Of a stretch of 57,367 bases of DNA, positions 43,036 to 50,865 are shown piece by piece. The DNA is from Draconibacterium aestuarii (GTDB taxonomy: Bacteria; Bacteroidota; Bacteroidia; Bacteroidales; Prolixibacteraceae): NCBI GenBank assembly GCA_026671195.1, contig JAPOHD010000059.1, positions 1-57,367 of the forward strand, written 5' to 3'. Under the pieces are notes generated by a model. That model was not told the DNA's origin and made no database searches. It saw only the letters and a program-made list of their open reading frames with translations. The translations under genes and the position numbers were made by a program. Position 1 is the stretch's first letter; each line of letters opens with the position of its first letter.

Positions 43036-44316
43036 ATGAAGCTGAAATTCGTGCTTATTCTTTCGTTGCTACCAATATTGTCGTTCGCTCAAATTGATTA
43101 CAACAGCTATTTCAAAAATAAATCGTTGCGTTTCGACTTTCTTTTGGGAGGAAACAACAAAGAAGTGGTCGTATATCCGCAGGAAATGAAACAGGAACCT
43201 TATTGGGCCGGTTCGAAAACTAATTTAATCGATCCTTTAAACTATGGTAGTTATCGTTTCAGGGTATTCGATGCAAAATCCGACAGTCTGATTTTCAGCA
43301 AAGGTTTTAGTACACTTTTTCAGGAATGGCAAACTACTGCCGAAGCCAAACAAACCCACAAAACTTTTTACCAGGCAGCAATCTTTCCATATCCTAAAAA
43401 ACCTGTCAAACTTAAAATTGAAGCTCGCCAATGGGACGGAACTTTCGAAACACTATCTACAACTGAAATTGATCCGAAAGACTATTTTATTCTGAAAGAG
43501 CAGGCAAATAATTTCGAATCGGTTGACATTATAAATAACGGTAAACCTGAAAACAAAGTTGACCTGGTAATTTTGGCTGAAGGATATACAATTCACGAAA
43601 AAGAGAAATTTATAGCCGATGCAGAAAGAGTTTCGGGATATTTATTCGAGAAGAAACCTTTCAAATCGGAAAAAGAAAATTTCAATGTAAAGGCCGTATT
43701 CACTCCTTCCAATGAATCGGGGACCGATGTTCCGGGAGAGAACCTATACAATAACACACATTTCAACTCAAGCTTTTATACCTTCGACTTGCCACGCTAC
43801 CTTACTACCAGCGACATGAAAACGGTTTACGATGCTGCGTCGGTAGTTCCTTACGATCACATTTATGTTTTGGTAAATACTGAACGTTATGGCGGTGGCG
43901 GATTTTACAACTTTCTATCGGTTTGTACGGCCGATAACGAACTAACAGATAAAGTTTTTGTGCACGAATTCGGACATGGTTTTGCAGGATTGGGCGACGA
44001 ATATTATAACTCGGCCGTGGCTTACGAAAATTTTTACAACCTTGAAGTTGAACCCTGGGAAGCCAACATCACAACCTTGGTTGATTTTAATAAAAAATGG
44101 AAATCGATGATCGACAAATCAACTCCGGTTCCAACCCCCCGAAAAGACAAATACAAAAACACCGTTGGAGTATACGAAGGTGGCGGTTACATGGCAAAAG
44201 GAATTTACAGTCCGCATATCGACTGCCGGATGAAAACAAACGTTGCCGAAGGATTTTGCCCGGTGTGCGAGGAAGCAATTCGTAAGGTAATTCGGTTGTA
44301 TACAAATGAGGATTGA
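43036..44316 (+). CDS. M64-family secreted metallopeptidase (IgA-peptidase type)
   Basis: A 426-aa exported protein with signal peptide (1-18, cut near SFAQ), an N-terminal M64 domain of beta structure (about 20-150) and a catalytic domain with the zinc motif HEFGHGFAGLGDEYY (about residues 312-326; HExxHxxGxxD). A Cys-rich region near the end (DCRMKTNVAEGFCPVCEEAI) is typical of the family. M64 takes its name from the Clostridium ramosum IgA protease, but most members have unknown targets. The stop is followed within 12 bp by the second 21-bp-period array. Confidence 0.92.
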   Translation: MKLKFVLILSLLPILSFAQIDYNSYFKNKSLRFDFLLGGNNKEVVVYPQEMKQEPYWAGSKTNLIDPLNYGSYRFRVFDAKSDSLIFSKGFSTLFQEWQTTAEAKQTHKTFYQAAIFPYPKKPVKLKIEARQWDGTFETLSTTEIDPKDYFILKEQANNFESVDIINNGKPENKVDLVILAEGYTIHEKEKFIADAERVSGYLFEKKPFKSEKENFNVKAVFTPSNESGTDVPGENLYNNTHFNSSFYTFDLPRYLTTSDMKTVYDAASVVPYDHIYVLVNTERYGGGGFYNFLSVCTADNELTDKVFVHEFGHGFAGLGDEYYNSAVAYENFYNLEVEPWEANITTLVDFNKKWKSMIDKSTPVPTPRKDKYKNTVGVYEGGGYMAKGIYSPHIDCRMKTNVAEGFCPVCEEAIRKVIRLYTNED

Positions 44317-44328
44317 AGAGGTATAAGC

Positions 44329-44622
44329 TCCGTAATCCTCACAATTTTACCCGTTAAGCTCGCTTTTTTACTCGTAATCTTCCGAATTTTGCTCGTAATC
44401 CGCATAAATTATGCGGAAATCCTAATAATTTTACTGAACGACCTCACTTCTTTTTTGGAAAAGCTCGCTTTTTGTTAGAATTTCCTCACTTTTTTTGAGG
44501 TAAACGACATAAAATACGAGCCTTTCGACACAATTTTGCCCGTTACAGCTAAAAATGACGTGGTGTTCCTATGTTTTTACCCCACTGATGAGGATTTTTG
44601 CTTGTCTGACGAGGTTCTTAGT
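44329..44622. repeat. Second 21-bp-period array, degenerate (~14 units)
   Basis: Units start at 44329, 44350, 44371, 44392, 44413 and onward every 21 bp to 44602. The consensus is roughly CTCGTAATCCTCNNATTTTNN. The cleanest units are 44371 and 44392 (CTCGTAATC). The T-tracts keep the same phase even where the core has decayed: for example 44469, 44574 and 44595 differ by multiples of 21. A 19-bp perfect palindrome, TCCGCATAAATTATGCGGA (44399-44417), straddles two units. The CTCGT core and 21-bp period are shared with the array at 17781-18010, but here there is no clean two-arm symmetry. Confidence 0.75.
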
Positions 44623-44786
44623 ACTGTTCGCCGCGCGAGAAGGAAAATAAAGGCAGTTGTTTTAGCAGATAATGTTTTAAAATGTGAGGTGAAACGCGTT
44701 TGGGATTAGAGTGTGAACCATTGGCATTGAAAAGCAGAGTAGCTTTGCTAATACCATACCTTCGGAAGCAAGTTTAAACCCGAAAT
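44623..44786. other. Gap after the second array
   Basis: No gene is seen. A short imperfect hairpin (AGCAGAG...CTTTGCT, near 44733-44750) is the only structure noted. Confidence 0.4.
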
Positions 44787-44822
44787 AAAAAGGGCGATGC
44801 TGAATTTCAACATCGCCCTTTT
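44787..44822 (-). terminator. Terminator of the DUF6249-like gene
   Basis: AAAAGGGCGATG pairs with CATCGCCCTTTT (12 bp), with T-tracts on the minus strand. It lies 17 nt after the stop. Confidence 0.9.
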
Positions 44823-44839
44823 CATACTTTCTATTTCTG

Positions 44840-45172
44840 TTATTCTTCGTTTTTAGCCAGATGCTTAATTACAAAGTAGGCTGCAATTAAACCAACTCCC
44901 CCGCAAACCAGAATTGCGGTAAAGAATGCCACTACTTCATTTATCGCATTCGAAAGTGCATAACCTACAACTACTCCAACTCCAAGTGCAATAAGGAAAA
45001 TACCCCACTTCACTAAGTCAAGTCTGCGTCTTACCGGATCGGCTTTAAAAATCCCGGCATCCATTCCTTTTTCAACTAATGCTAAACGTTCTTTTGTACG
45101 TGTTGTCCAGTAAACATACAGAATAGCAAAAATTGCCAGAAAAAATCCTATCGGCACAAATAATCCTTCCAT
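44840..45172 (-). CDS. Small membrane protein, DUF6249-like
   Basis: A 110-aa protein with three hydrophobic helices: about residues 5-22, 54-71 and 78-101. A short basic, amphipathic segment (TRTKERLALVEKGMDAGIF) follows the first helix, and VRRRLDLVKWG precedes the second. This pattern matches the DUF6249 group of Bacteroidota proteins, which usually sit beside an ECF sigma factor and a membrane anti-sigma partner, exactly as here (divergent sigma gene at 45371). The role is not established; a part in envelope signalling is a guess from context. Confidence 0.8.
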   Translation of the reverse strand: MEGLFVPIGFFLAIFAILYVYWTTRTKERLALVEKGMDAGIFKADPVRRRLDLVKWGIFLIALGVGVVVGYALSNAINEVVAFFTAILVCGGVGLIAAYFVIKHLAKNEE

Positions 45173-45370
45173 GATATTAATTTTTAAATTGTTTTTAATT
45201 TTTGTTTTCGCTCTTTTGACGCGACTTCCTTCGATCGGTTACACATTTAAAAATTTATTTTTGAGTTTTATTGATTTTTAGAAACCCGTTAAAAAAAAAA
45301 GACCTGTTTGCGAATAAATATTTTAGTAGTAATTTGTAACCGTCCAACCATTATTACGTCAAAAGAACAG

Positions 45371-45937
45371 ATGGAGCAAAAAGACGATATCTACTATATT
45401 GAGAAAGTAACAGCAGGACAAACTAATTACTTTTCGTATATCGTTGAACGATATCAGGATATTGTTTTTTCAATTGCTCTGAAAGTTCTTAAAAATCGTG
45501 AGGATGCCGAGGAAATGGCACAGGAAAGTTTCATTAAAGCCTACAAATCGTTGCATACTTTTAAGGGAACTGCAAAATTTTCGACCTGGCTTTACCGGAT
45601 AACCTATAACAATTGCATATCGGAAGTCAGAAAGCGAAAAATCCATTATACATCAACCGACGAAGTGGAAGTAAAAGATGAAACAACTGAAATAAACCTG
45701 GATGGTATACCGGAAGAAAACCGGGCAAAATGCATACAAGAAGCACTCAGGAAACTTCCCGAAGAGGAATATACTTTGGTACTGCTTTACTACTTCGAAG
45801 AACAATCGATTGAAGAAATAAGCAAGGTTACCAATCTCTCGGAAAGTAATACGAAAGTAAAATTGTATCGGGCGCGTAAAAAGCTCTATACAATTTTAAA
45901 TGAAATGATGAAGGATGAGTTATACACAATATTATGA
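45371..45937 (+). CDS. ECF-type RNA polymerase sigma factor
   Basis: A 188-aa sigma-70 family protein of the extracytoplasmic-function group. Region 2 spans about residues 20-90 (YIVERYQDIVFSIALKVL, then DAEEMAQESFIKAYKSLHTF and FSTWLYRITYNNC); region 4 spans about 125-180 (LPEEEYTLVLLYYFEEQSIEEIS, then SNTKVKLYRARKKLY). Region 3 is absent, as expected. The frame begins at 45308, but the ATG at 45371 (MEQKDDIYYIEK) follows a purine-rich AAAAGAAC and gives the usual length. The stop overlaps the start of the next gene (ATGA), which indicates translational coupling. Confidence 0.93.
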   Translation: MEQKDDIYYIEKVTAGQTNYFSYIVERYQDIVFSIALKVLKNREDAEEMAQESFIKAYKSLHTFKGTAKFSTWLYRITYNNCISEVRKRKIHYTSTDEVEVKDETTEINLDGIPEENRAKCIQEALRKLPEEEYTLVLLYYFEEQSIEEISKVTNLSESNTKVKLYRARKKLYTILNEMMKDELYTIL

Positions 45938-46341
45938 ATGAATTAGAAGACATAAAATTACAGGCATTCCTGAAAAAATTGGAACTGGACTCGCCCAAAC
46001 CCGATTTTACAGTGCGCGTAATGAATAAGATTTTCGAAGAAAGCAATGCGCTGGAAAGGATTAAATCGGAGAAGATTTTAGGAAAAGGATTCTGGATCTT
46101 TATGATATTATTTGTTGTACTGTTTGCAGCTATTTTTATCCTTTACAACACAGGTGCCCAACCGGATAGCCAATTACCGAACCTGCTTCCCGAGGTTAGC
46201 CAGGGAATAGGCGAAAAATACGACTCATTTTTCAGCAAGTTAGCTGGAGCACCTCTTGCGATTGGAGGAATTTTAGCCGCATTCTCTGTTCTTTTATTCC
46301 TCGATCGGATTATTATCTCCAACAGTAAAATATTTGCTTAG
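45934..46341 (+). CDS. Candidate membrane anti-sigma partner
   Basis: A 135-aa protein coupled by a 4-nt overlap to the ECF sigma gene. It has a short cytoplasmic N-terminus (about residues 1-48, acidic and helical), one membrane helix (about 51-70), a periplasmic stretch with Pro and Ser (about 72-107) and a second hydrophobic helix near the C-terminus (about 107-127). No zinc-binding anti-sigma (ZAS) motif H-x3-C-x2-C is present. The coupling and the layout make an anti-sigma role likely, but the sequence itself does not prove it. Confidence 0.72.
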   Translation: MNELEDIKLQAFLKKLELDSPKPDFTVRVMNKIFEESNALERIKSEKILGKGFWIFMILFVVLFAAIFILYNTGAQPDSQLPNLLPEVSQGIGEKYDSFFSKLAGAPLAIGGILAAFSVLLFLDRIIISNSKIFA

Positions 46342-46360
46342 ATAAATAGAAAAAGTGACA

Positions 46361-46417
46361 AAAAGAGAACCGCTCTTTCTGTTTTTTTATCAGAAAGAGC
46401 GGTTCTCTTTTTTTTTT
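46361..46417 (+). terminator. Long terminator after the sigma/anti-sigma pair
   Basis: AAAGAGAACCGCTCTTTCTG (20 nt) pairs perfectly with its complement around a T-rich loop and is followed by at least nine Ts; the left arm is also A-rich, so it serves both convergent transcripts. Confidence 0.94.
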
Positions 46418-46426
46418 AGAATGGTC

Positions 46427-47128
46427 TTATTCGTATTGCTTTACAATTCCTGTCATTATTAAATACTGGGCAGCAATATAAGTCGTCATTACAAAAAGTC
46501 CTTCATACGGAATGGCGATTAAAAACCGGTTGATCGCAATTAAAGAATCGGAACAAACAAAAAGCAGCGAACCGGCAAAAACCATACTAAAACTTTTAGG
46601 GTGCCCGTTATCGTATCGATTTAGCGCCATCGACGCCATGGTTAAAATAGCGACTACATAAATAAAAACAGCCACCTTTAAAACGGCATCAAGGTGTGGA
46701 AACAAGACGATGTACATAATCAACCCGAAACCGATGTACGGAGTTAACCACACGGGTTTCTTTTTCAGAAACGGTTTTTTACCCGAAATAGTTATGGTAC
46801 GTAAAAAGAGGAAAGCATAAAGTAGTTGGGCCACTAAAAAGGAAGCTATTCCGAGTACAAAATACATGAATTCGCCCGAGAACATTAATAACCAATCGCC
46901 AAACCACGAAAATAGAAATCCAAACCCCGCCAGTTTCACAACCTGCTTGTCGAAATTTCTTGCATGGAGAAAAAAGTAGCCTCCAATCCAGATCATTATA
47001 AATGGCTTAAATACGTGATCAACCCAGGGACTTTGGATAAATTCACCTGCTAAGTCACCTACAACTATGAGAAGAAAAAGAAAATGAAGAAGTACTTTTT
47101 TCATTCTTCGGGATCGTTTAGTTGCCAT
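46427..47128 (-). CDS. YhhN/TMEM86-family membrane protein (lysoplasmalogenase-like)
   Basis: A 233-aa polytopic protein with about eight membrane helices. Family residues are present: GDWLLM (about residue 72, acidic residue inside a helix) and VCSDSLIAINRF (about 190-201), both probable catalytic acidic positions in the YhhN/TMEM86 family, whose mammalian members hydrolyse lysoplasmalogens. The frame begins at 47188, but its first twenty residues are atypical; the ATG at 47128 (MATKRSRRMKK) places positive charge before the first helix and is preferred. The next ATG at 47104 (MKKVLLHFLF) is a further option. Confidence 0.85.
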   Translation of the reverse strand: MATKRSRRMKKVLLHFLFLLIVVGDLAGEFIQSPWVDHVFKPFIMIWIGGYFFLHARNFDKQVVKLAGFGFLFSWFGDWLLMFSGEFMYFVLGIASFLVAQLLYAFLFLRTITISGKKPFLKKKPVWLTPYIGFGLIMYIVLFPHLDAVLKVAVFIYVVAILTMASMALNRYDNGHPKSFSMVFAGSLLFVCSDSLIAINRFLIAIPYEGLFVMTTYIAAQYLIMTGIVKQYE

Positions 47129-47292
47129 AAAAATAAGATTATTCCAATAAAAAAATGGAAATAGGTTGGTAATTAAATAAATACACAATACGATCGGTCG
47201 AAATAAAAGTCACTTCAACCGATTTCTCATCTACAATTAAACACGAAATAATTACCGGTCAGAAAATTGAATATTTGGATTTTGTGCTTCAA

Positions 47293-48258
47293 TTAATAAC
47301 ACTGCTCGGCCATCAAATAACCACGAACATACTCTTTCACGCCATCCTCCAGTTCAACAAAAGGTTTGGTATAACCCACCTCGCGCAGTTTATTCACTTT
47401 TGCCTCGGTAAAATACTGGTAACGCCCCCTTAAATCAACAGGTGTATCAACAAACGAAATCTCAGGATTTATTCCTATACTTTTGAAAACAGCGGTAGTT
47501 AAGTCCAAAAACGAACGGGCCTTTCCTGTTCCTACATTATAAATTCCGGAGTGATCCTGGTTTTCCATAAAATACATCATCACATCGGCAATGTCTTCAA
47601 CATACACAAAATCACGACTTTGCTCCCCATCTTTATAATCTTTATGATGCGAACGGAACAATTTCATCTGGCCGGTTTCCTTTATGATTTTAAAGGCATG
47701 CAGCACCACCGATGCCATTCGTCCCTTGTGGTATTCATTTGGCCCGTAAACATTAAAAAATTTCATTCCTGCCCAAAATGGAGGAGTTCGAAATTGTTTC
47801 AGCGCCCATACATCAAAATCATGTTTCGACCATCCATACAGATTTAAAGGACGTAAATCGGAAATATATTTGTGCGAATCGGAAAAACCTACCTCACCAT
47901 TACCATAAGTAGCAGCCGACGAAGCATACAACAAGGGCACCTGAATCTCGGAACAGATATTCCAGAGACGCTGTGTATAAATTAAATTAAGTTGCTGATA
48001 TAGGTCCGGTTCCTGCCCAACAGTATCAGTACGTGCACCTAAATGAAAGATAAAATCGACATCTTGTGCATGTTTAATGAGCCATTTAAAAAAATCATCG
48101 CGATCAATAAATTTTCGATACTTTTTCTGCAAAAGATTAAGATCTTTCCAGGGATCGTCAAATTTGTCAACAAGAATAAGATCCTTGTATCCTGCTTTAT
48201 TAAGCTTTCCGACAAGATAACTACCGATGAAGCCGGCTGCGCCTGTTACAACTATCAT
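47293..48258 (-). CDS. hldD: ADP-glyceromanno-heptose 6-epimerase family protein
   Basis: A 321-aa short-chain dehydrogenase-type epimerase that converts ADP-D-glycero- to ADP-L-glycero-manno-heptose for the lipopolysaccharide core. The NAD(P)-binding motif is VTGAAGFIGSYLVGKL (about residues 4-19); the catalytic YxxxK is in NLYGWSKHDFD (about 138-148), preceded by LLYASSAATYG with its Ser. The FFNVYGPNEYHKGRM segment is characteristic of HldD/RfaD. It stands alone on the minus strand. The window has no other heptose gene. Confidence 0.94.
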   Translation of the reverse strand: MIVVTGAAGFIGSYLVGKLNKAGYKDLILVDKFDDPWKDLNLLQKKYRKFIDRDDFFKWLIKHAQDVDFIFHLGARTDTVGQEPDLYQQLNLIYTQRLWNICSEIQVPLLYASSAATYGNGEVGFSDSHKYISDLRPLNLYGWSKHDFDVWALKQFRTPPFWAGMKFFNVYGPNEYHKGRMASVVLHAFKIIKETGQMKLFRSHHKDYKDGEQSRDFVYVEDIADVMMYFMENQDHSGIYNVGTGKARSFLDLTTAVFKSIGINPEISFVDTPVDLRGRYQYFTEAKVNKLREVGYTKPFVELEDGVKEYVRGYLMAEQCY

Positions 48259-48526
48259 TTATTAACATGGTTTCGTTTGGTACAACTAAAAACTGCTGTT
48301 TCCCGAATAAAGTGGCTCATAGTAACAACTACATTCATTGTTTTTTATTGTACGAGGCGCAAAATAAATTTAACTTTTTTTAATAAACAAAAATATTTAC
48401 TCAATCTGACGAATTAAAGTCATTGTTAGTCTTTTCTTTATATAGAATTTAAAAATGATAATTAAATACACAATTTAAAAGGCCAGGAGTAGAAGATAGT
48501 ATTAAAAAGAGGAGGAGTTTTATGAA
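48259..48526. other. Gap between mqnB and hldD
   Basis: 268 bp, AT-rich, with no gene. It must carry the hldD promoter, but I find no clear TAnnTTTG box. A TTTTTATTGTA near 48340 is a weak candidate only on the plus strand, so nothing is annotated. Confidence 0.4.
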
Positions 48527-49213
48527 TCAATTAACCGGAACCAATAAATTTTTCATCACCACAAGTACTGCTTCTTTTAAATTTTCCAGTGCCAGCGGAA
48601 TATCCCATTTTGATGAATCGCGAGGTTCTACAAAATTTGAAACGGAGCGGATTTGATAACAATTAACTCCAATCCAGTTACAAACATAAATTACAGCAGC
48701 ACCCTCCATCGACTCAATATGTGCTGAAAATTTACATCGTATTTCTGAGATACTTGATGTTCGTCCATAGCTTTTATTGGTAGTAATCCCGCGAACCTTT
48801 TTCAGATCTATTTTTCCATTTGAATTCGATGCCTTTAATATCCCATGTTCAAACGGAAACTCATTTATTTTCATAAATCCCGATTCGAAGAGTGTTAGAA
48901 ATTCATCTTGTTTCTCAATTCCCAGATCTGCAAATTCCTCAGAAACCACACTCACAACTTCACCAATTTTTAGCTCCGGGGTTAAACTACCTGCAATTCC
49001 CACATTGAGTACCAAATCGTATTTTTTCTCGTGTAAAGCATTCGTTAAATGAAAAGTAGTAAACGTAGTTCCAATCCCGGTAATCAAAATATCAATTTCA
49101 TTTCCGTTAAATCGGTATACTTTTAACAAATGACTCTTTTCGTCCACCTTTTCCAATTCATCAACCAGCAATTTCACCTCCATCCAGGTAGCTGCAACTA
49201 TCAAAATCTTCAT
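48527..49213 (-). CDS. mqnB: Futalosine hydrolase
   Basis: A 228-aa nucleosidase that splits futalosine (hypoxanthine release) in the alternative menaquinone pathway. It has the purine/uridine phosphorylase-like fold: MKILIVAATWMEVKLL, DILITGIGTTFTTFHLTNAL, LVLNVGIAGSLTPELKIGEVV, then HIESMEGAAVIYVCNW with the ESMEGA loop and an acidic residue in SNFVEPRD. These match MqnB rather than MTA/SAH nucleosidase. It points to a respiratory chain with menaquinone. It is divergent from folE; no other mqn gene is in the window. Confidence 0.92.
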   Translation of the reverse strand: MKILIVAATWMEVKLLVDELEKVDEKSHLLKVYRFNGNEIDILITGIGTTFTTFHLTNALHEKKYDLVLNVGIAGSLTPELKIGEVVSVVSEEFADLGIEKQDEFLTLFESGFMKINEFPFEHGILKASNSNGKIDLKKVRGITTNKSYGRTSSISEIRCKFSAHIESMEGAAVIYVCNWIGVNCYQIRSVSNFVEPRDSSKWDIPLALENLKEAVLVVMKNLLVPVN

Positions 49214-49319
49214 ATCTTCAAAATTGTCAAAATCGCTTTATTTAAGAAATCATCTATCCTTTCATACTGATTTTCTGAAAAAAAGTTAATCTTTGTACCA
49301 AATTTTAATCGACATTTCC

Positions 49320-49943
49320 ATGTGTTCACCAAAATATGACGACTCGAAAGGGTACGAAAGAATTGATGTTTTTAACGATGACGCAACACAAAAAATCTCA
49401 GAACATTATAGAAGTATTTTAGAAATAGTAAGCGAAGACCCATCGCGCGAGGGACTTCAAAAAACGCCGGAAAGAGTTGCCAAAGCCATGCAGTTTTTGC
49501 TTCAAGGGTACAAAACTGATCCGGTTGAAATATTAAAATCAGCCATGTTTCAGGAAAATTACCGACAAATGGTAATTGTAAAAGACATTGAAATCTTCTC
49601 GATGTGTGAACACCACATGTTACCTTTTATTGGCAAAGCTCATGTTGCCTACATTCCGAACGGGACTATTACCGGATTAAGCAAAATTGCACGGGTGGTT
49701 GATGTTTTTGCGCGAAGACTTCAGGTACAGGAGCGACTCACCATGCAGATTAAAGACTGCATTCACGATACATTAAAACCTCTTGGCGTTGCTGTAGTTA
49801 TCGAGGCTCAACACCTTTGCATGCAAATGAGGGGAATACAAAAACAACATTCAATAACAACCACTTCCGATTTTACAGGAGCTTTTCAGAAAGTAGCTAC
49901 ACGCGAAGAGTTTATAAAGTTGATTAGTTCGAAACTGAGTTAA
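49320..49943 (+). CDS. folE: GTP cyclohydrolase I
   Basis: A 207-aa enzyme that opens the GTP ring to give dihydroneopterin triphosphate, the first step of folate and pterin synthesis. Zinc and active-site motifs are visible: [18 protein letters not shown] (about residues 99-116) and [12 protein letters not shown] (about 161-172). Other family features are [19 protein letters not shown] and [12 protein letters not shown]. The frame opens at 49293, but the ATG at 49320 ([16 protein letters not shown]) fits homologues better. It is divergent from mqnB and convergent with the MBL gene. Confidence 0.96.
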   Translation: MCSPKYDDSKGYERIDVFNDDATQKISEHYRSILEIVSEDPSREGLQKTPERVAKAMQFLLQGYKTDPVEILKSAMFQENYRQMVIVKDIEIFSMCEHHMLPFIGKAHVAYIPNGTITGLSKIARVVDVFARRLQVQERLTMQIKDCIHDTLKPLGVAVVIEAQHLCMQMRGIQKQHSITTTSDFTGAFQKVATREEFIKLISSKLS

Positions 49944-49957
49944 GGATTCGTTTTGAA

Positions 49958-50755
49958 TTAAAAAAAGTATGAATCACCCAGATTCAGAGGAATAAAATCT
50001 TCTCCCCATTCTTTTCGAAGTACTTCAATTGATTTATCTCCGGTACAGTGAGAGGGTGCAATTTTCTCAAAACCAAGCTTTCGTATCTTATCTGAAATCT
50101 GAATTACTTCGTTTTCCGACTTGTGCATGATATGAAAACCACCGCTTACGAGTTGCATTTTTTTATCGGGGAAATGATTTCTTACCGACTCGCACATTTC
50201 TGCAATACCCGGATGCGCGCAACCTGTAAGCATTATCAATCTGTCCTCCTTTTCAATAATCAGTGCCTGCTCCCTGATTCCGTTGTCTTGATTCATAAAA
50301 ACTTCAGTCAACCAAACTCCATCAGCAATTTTATGGTATTTGGTATTCACTTTAAATTTTACTGAACTGAATTCTGTTTTAAGCGATGATTTAAAATCAT
50401 TCGGCAAATACACTTTCGTCCCCTTTTTTACCTCTTTTAAAACCATTTCCAGGCCACCTGTATGGTCTTTATGTTGGTGCGAAATGACTATGCTTGCAAT
50501 TTTTGAAGGATCAAGGTTCAGTTTCATCAGGTTTTCTTGCAGCAATGTAGCTTTCGTTCCTGTATCGAACAATATCACCACATCCTCTTTTTCAATCCAA
50601 ACCGAATACCCCCAGTTTGTTCTTAAATAATTTTTTGAAGGAATATTATTGTAGACAACTATAAATGAATTACTTTTTTGCGAAAAGCTAAATTTGGCTG
50701 AAATAAAAAATAATAAAACCAGAAATAACGTTAACCTCTTTTTCATCACCGACAA
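49958..50755 (-). CDS. Exported MBL-fold hydrolase
   Basis: A 265-aa metallo-beta-lactamase-fold protein with a signal peptide (about residues 1-26, cut near FSFSQ; MKKRLTLFLVLLFF after a short MSV). The metal-binding motif HQHKDHTGG (HxHxDH, about residues 92-100) is intact, and TGCAHPGI (about 179) and SGGFHI (about 204) supply further ligands; a His in IAPSHCTGD (about 236) completes the site. The subgroup is like the dihydropteroate/RFA-P synthase-like hydrolases annotated in methanogens, but the substrate here is unknown. It follows no partner on the same strand. Confidence 0.87.
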   Translation of the reverse strand: MSVMKKRLTLFLVLLFFISAKFSFSQKSNSFIVVYNNIPSKNYLRTNWGYSVWIEKEDVVILFDTGTKATLLQENLMKLNLDPSKIASIVISHQHKDHTGGLEMVLKEVKKGTKVYLPNDFKSSLKTEFSSVKFKVNTKYHKIADGVWLTEVFMNQDNGIREQALIIEKEDRLIMLTGCAHPGIAEMCESVRNHFPDKKMQLVSGGFHIMHKSENEVIQISDKIRKLGFEKIAPSHCTGDKSIEVLRKEWGEDFIPLNLGDSYFF

Positions 50756-50865
50756 ATATTAAAGTTTATTTATTAACTGATATTCAATACAAAACCAAAT
50801 TACTGTCCGGCCAAATCTATACGGATTCTTTCTGCCAACTGATCGATCGGATCATATCTATAAAA

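Noticed and set aside
49958-50755. Beta-lactamase (antibiotic hydrolase)
   Set aside because: The HxHxDH fold is shared by many hydrolases; the later motifs (TGCAHPGI, SGGFH) fit a non-lactamase subgroup.
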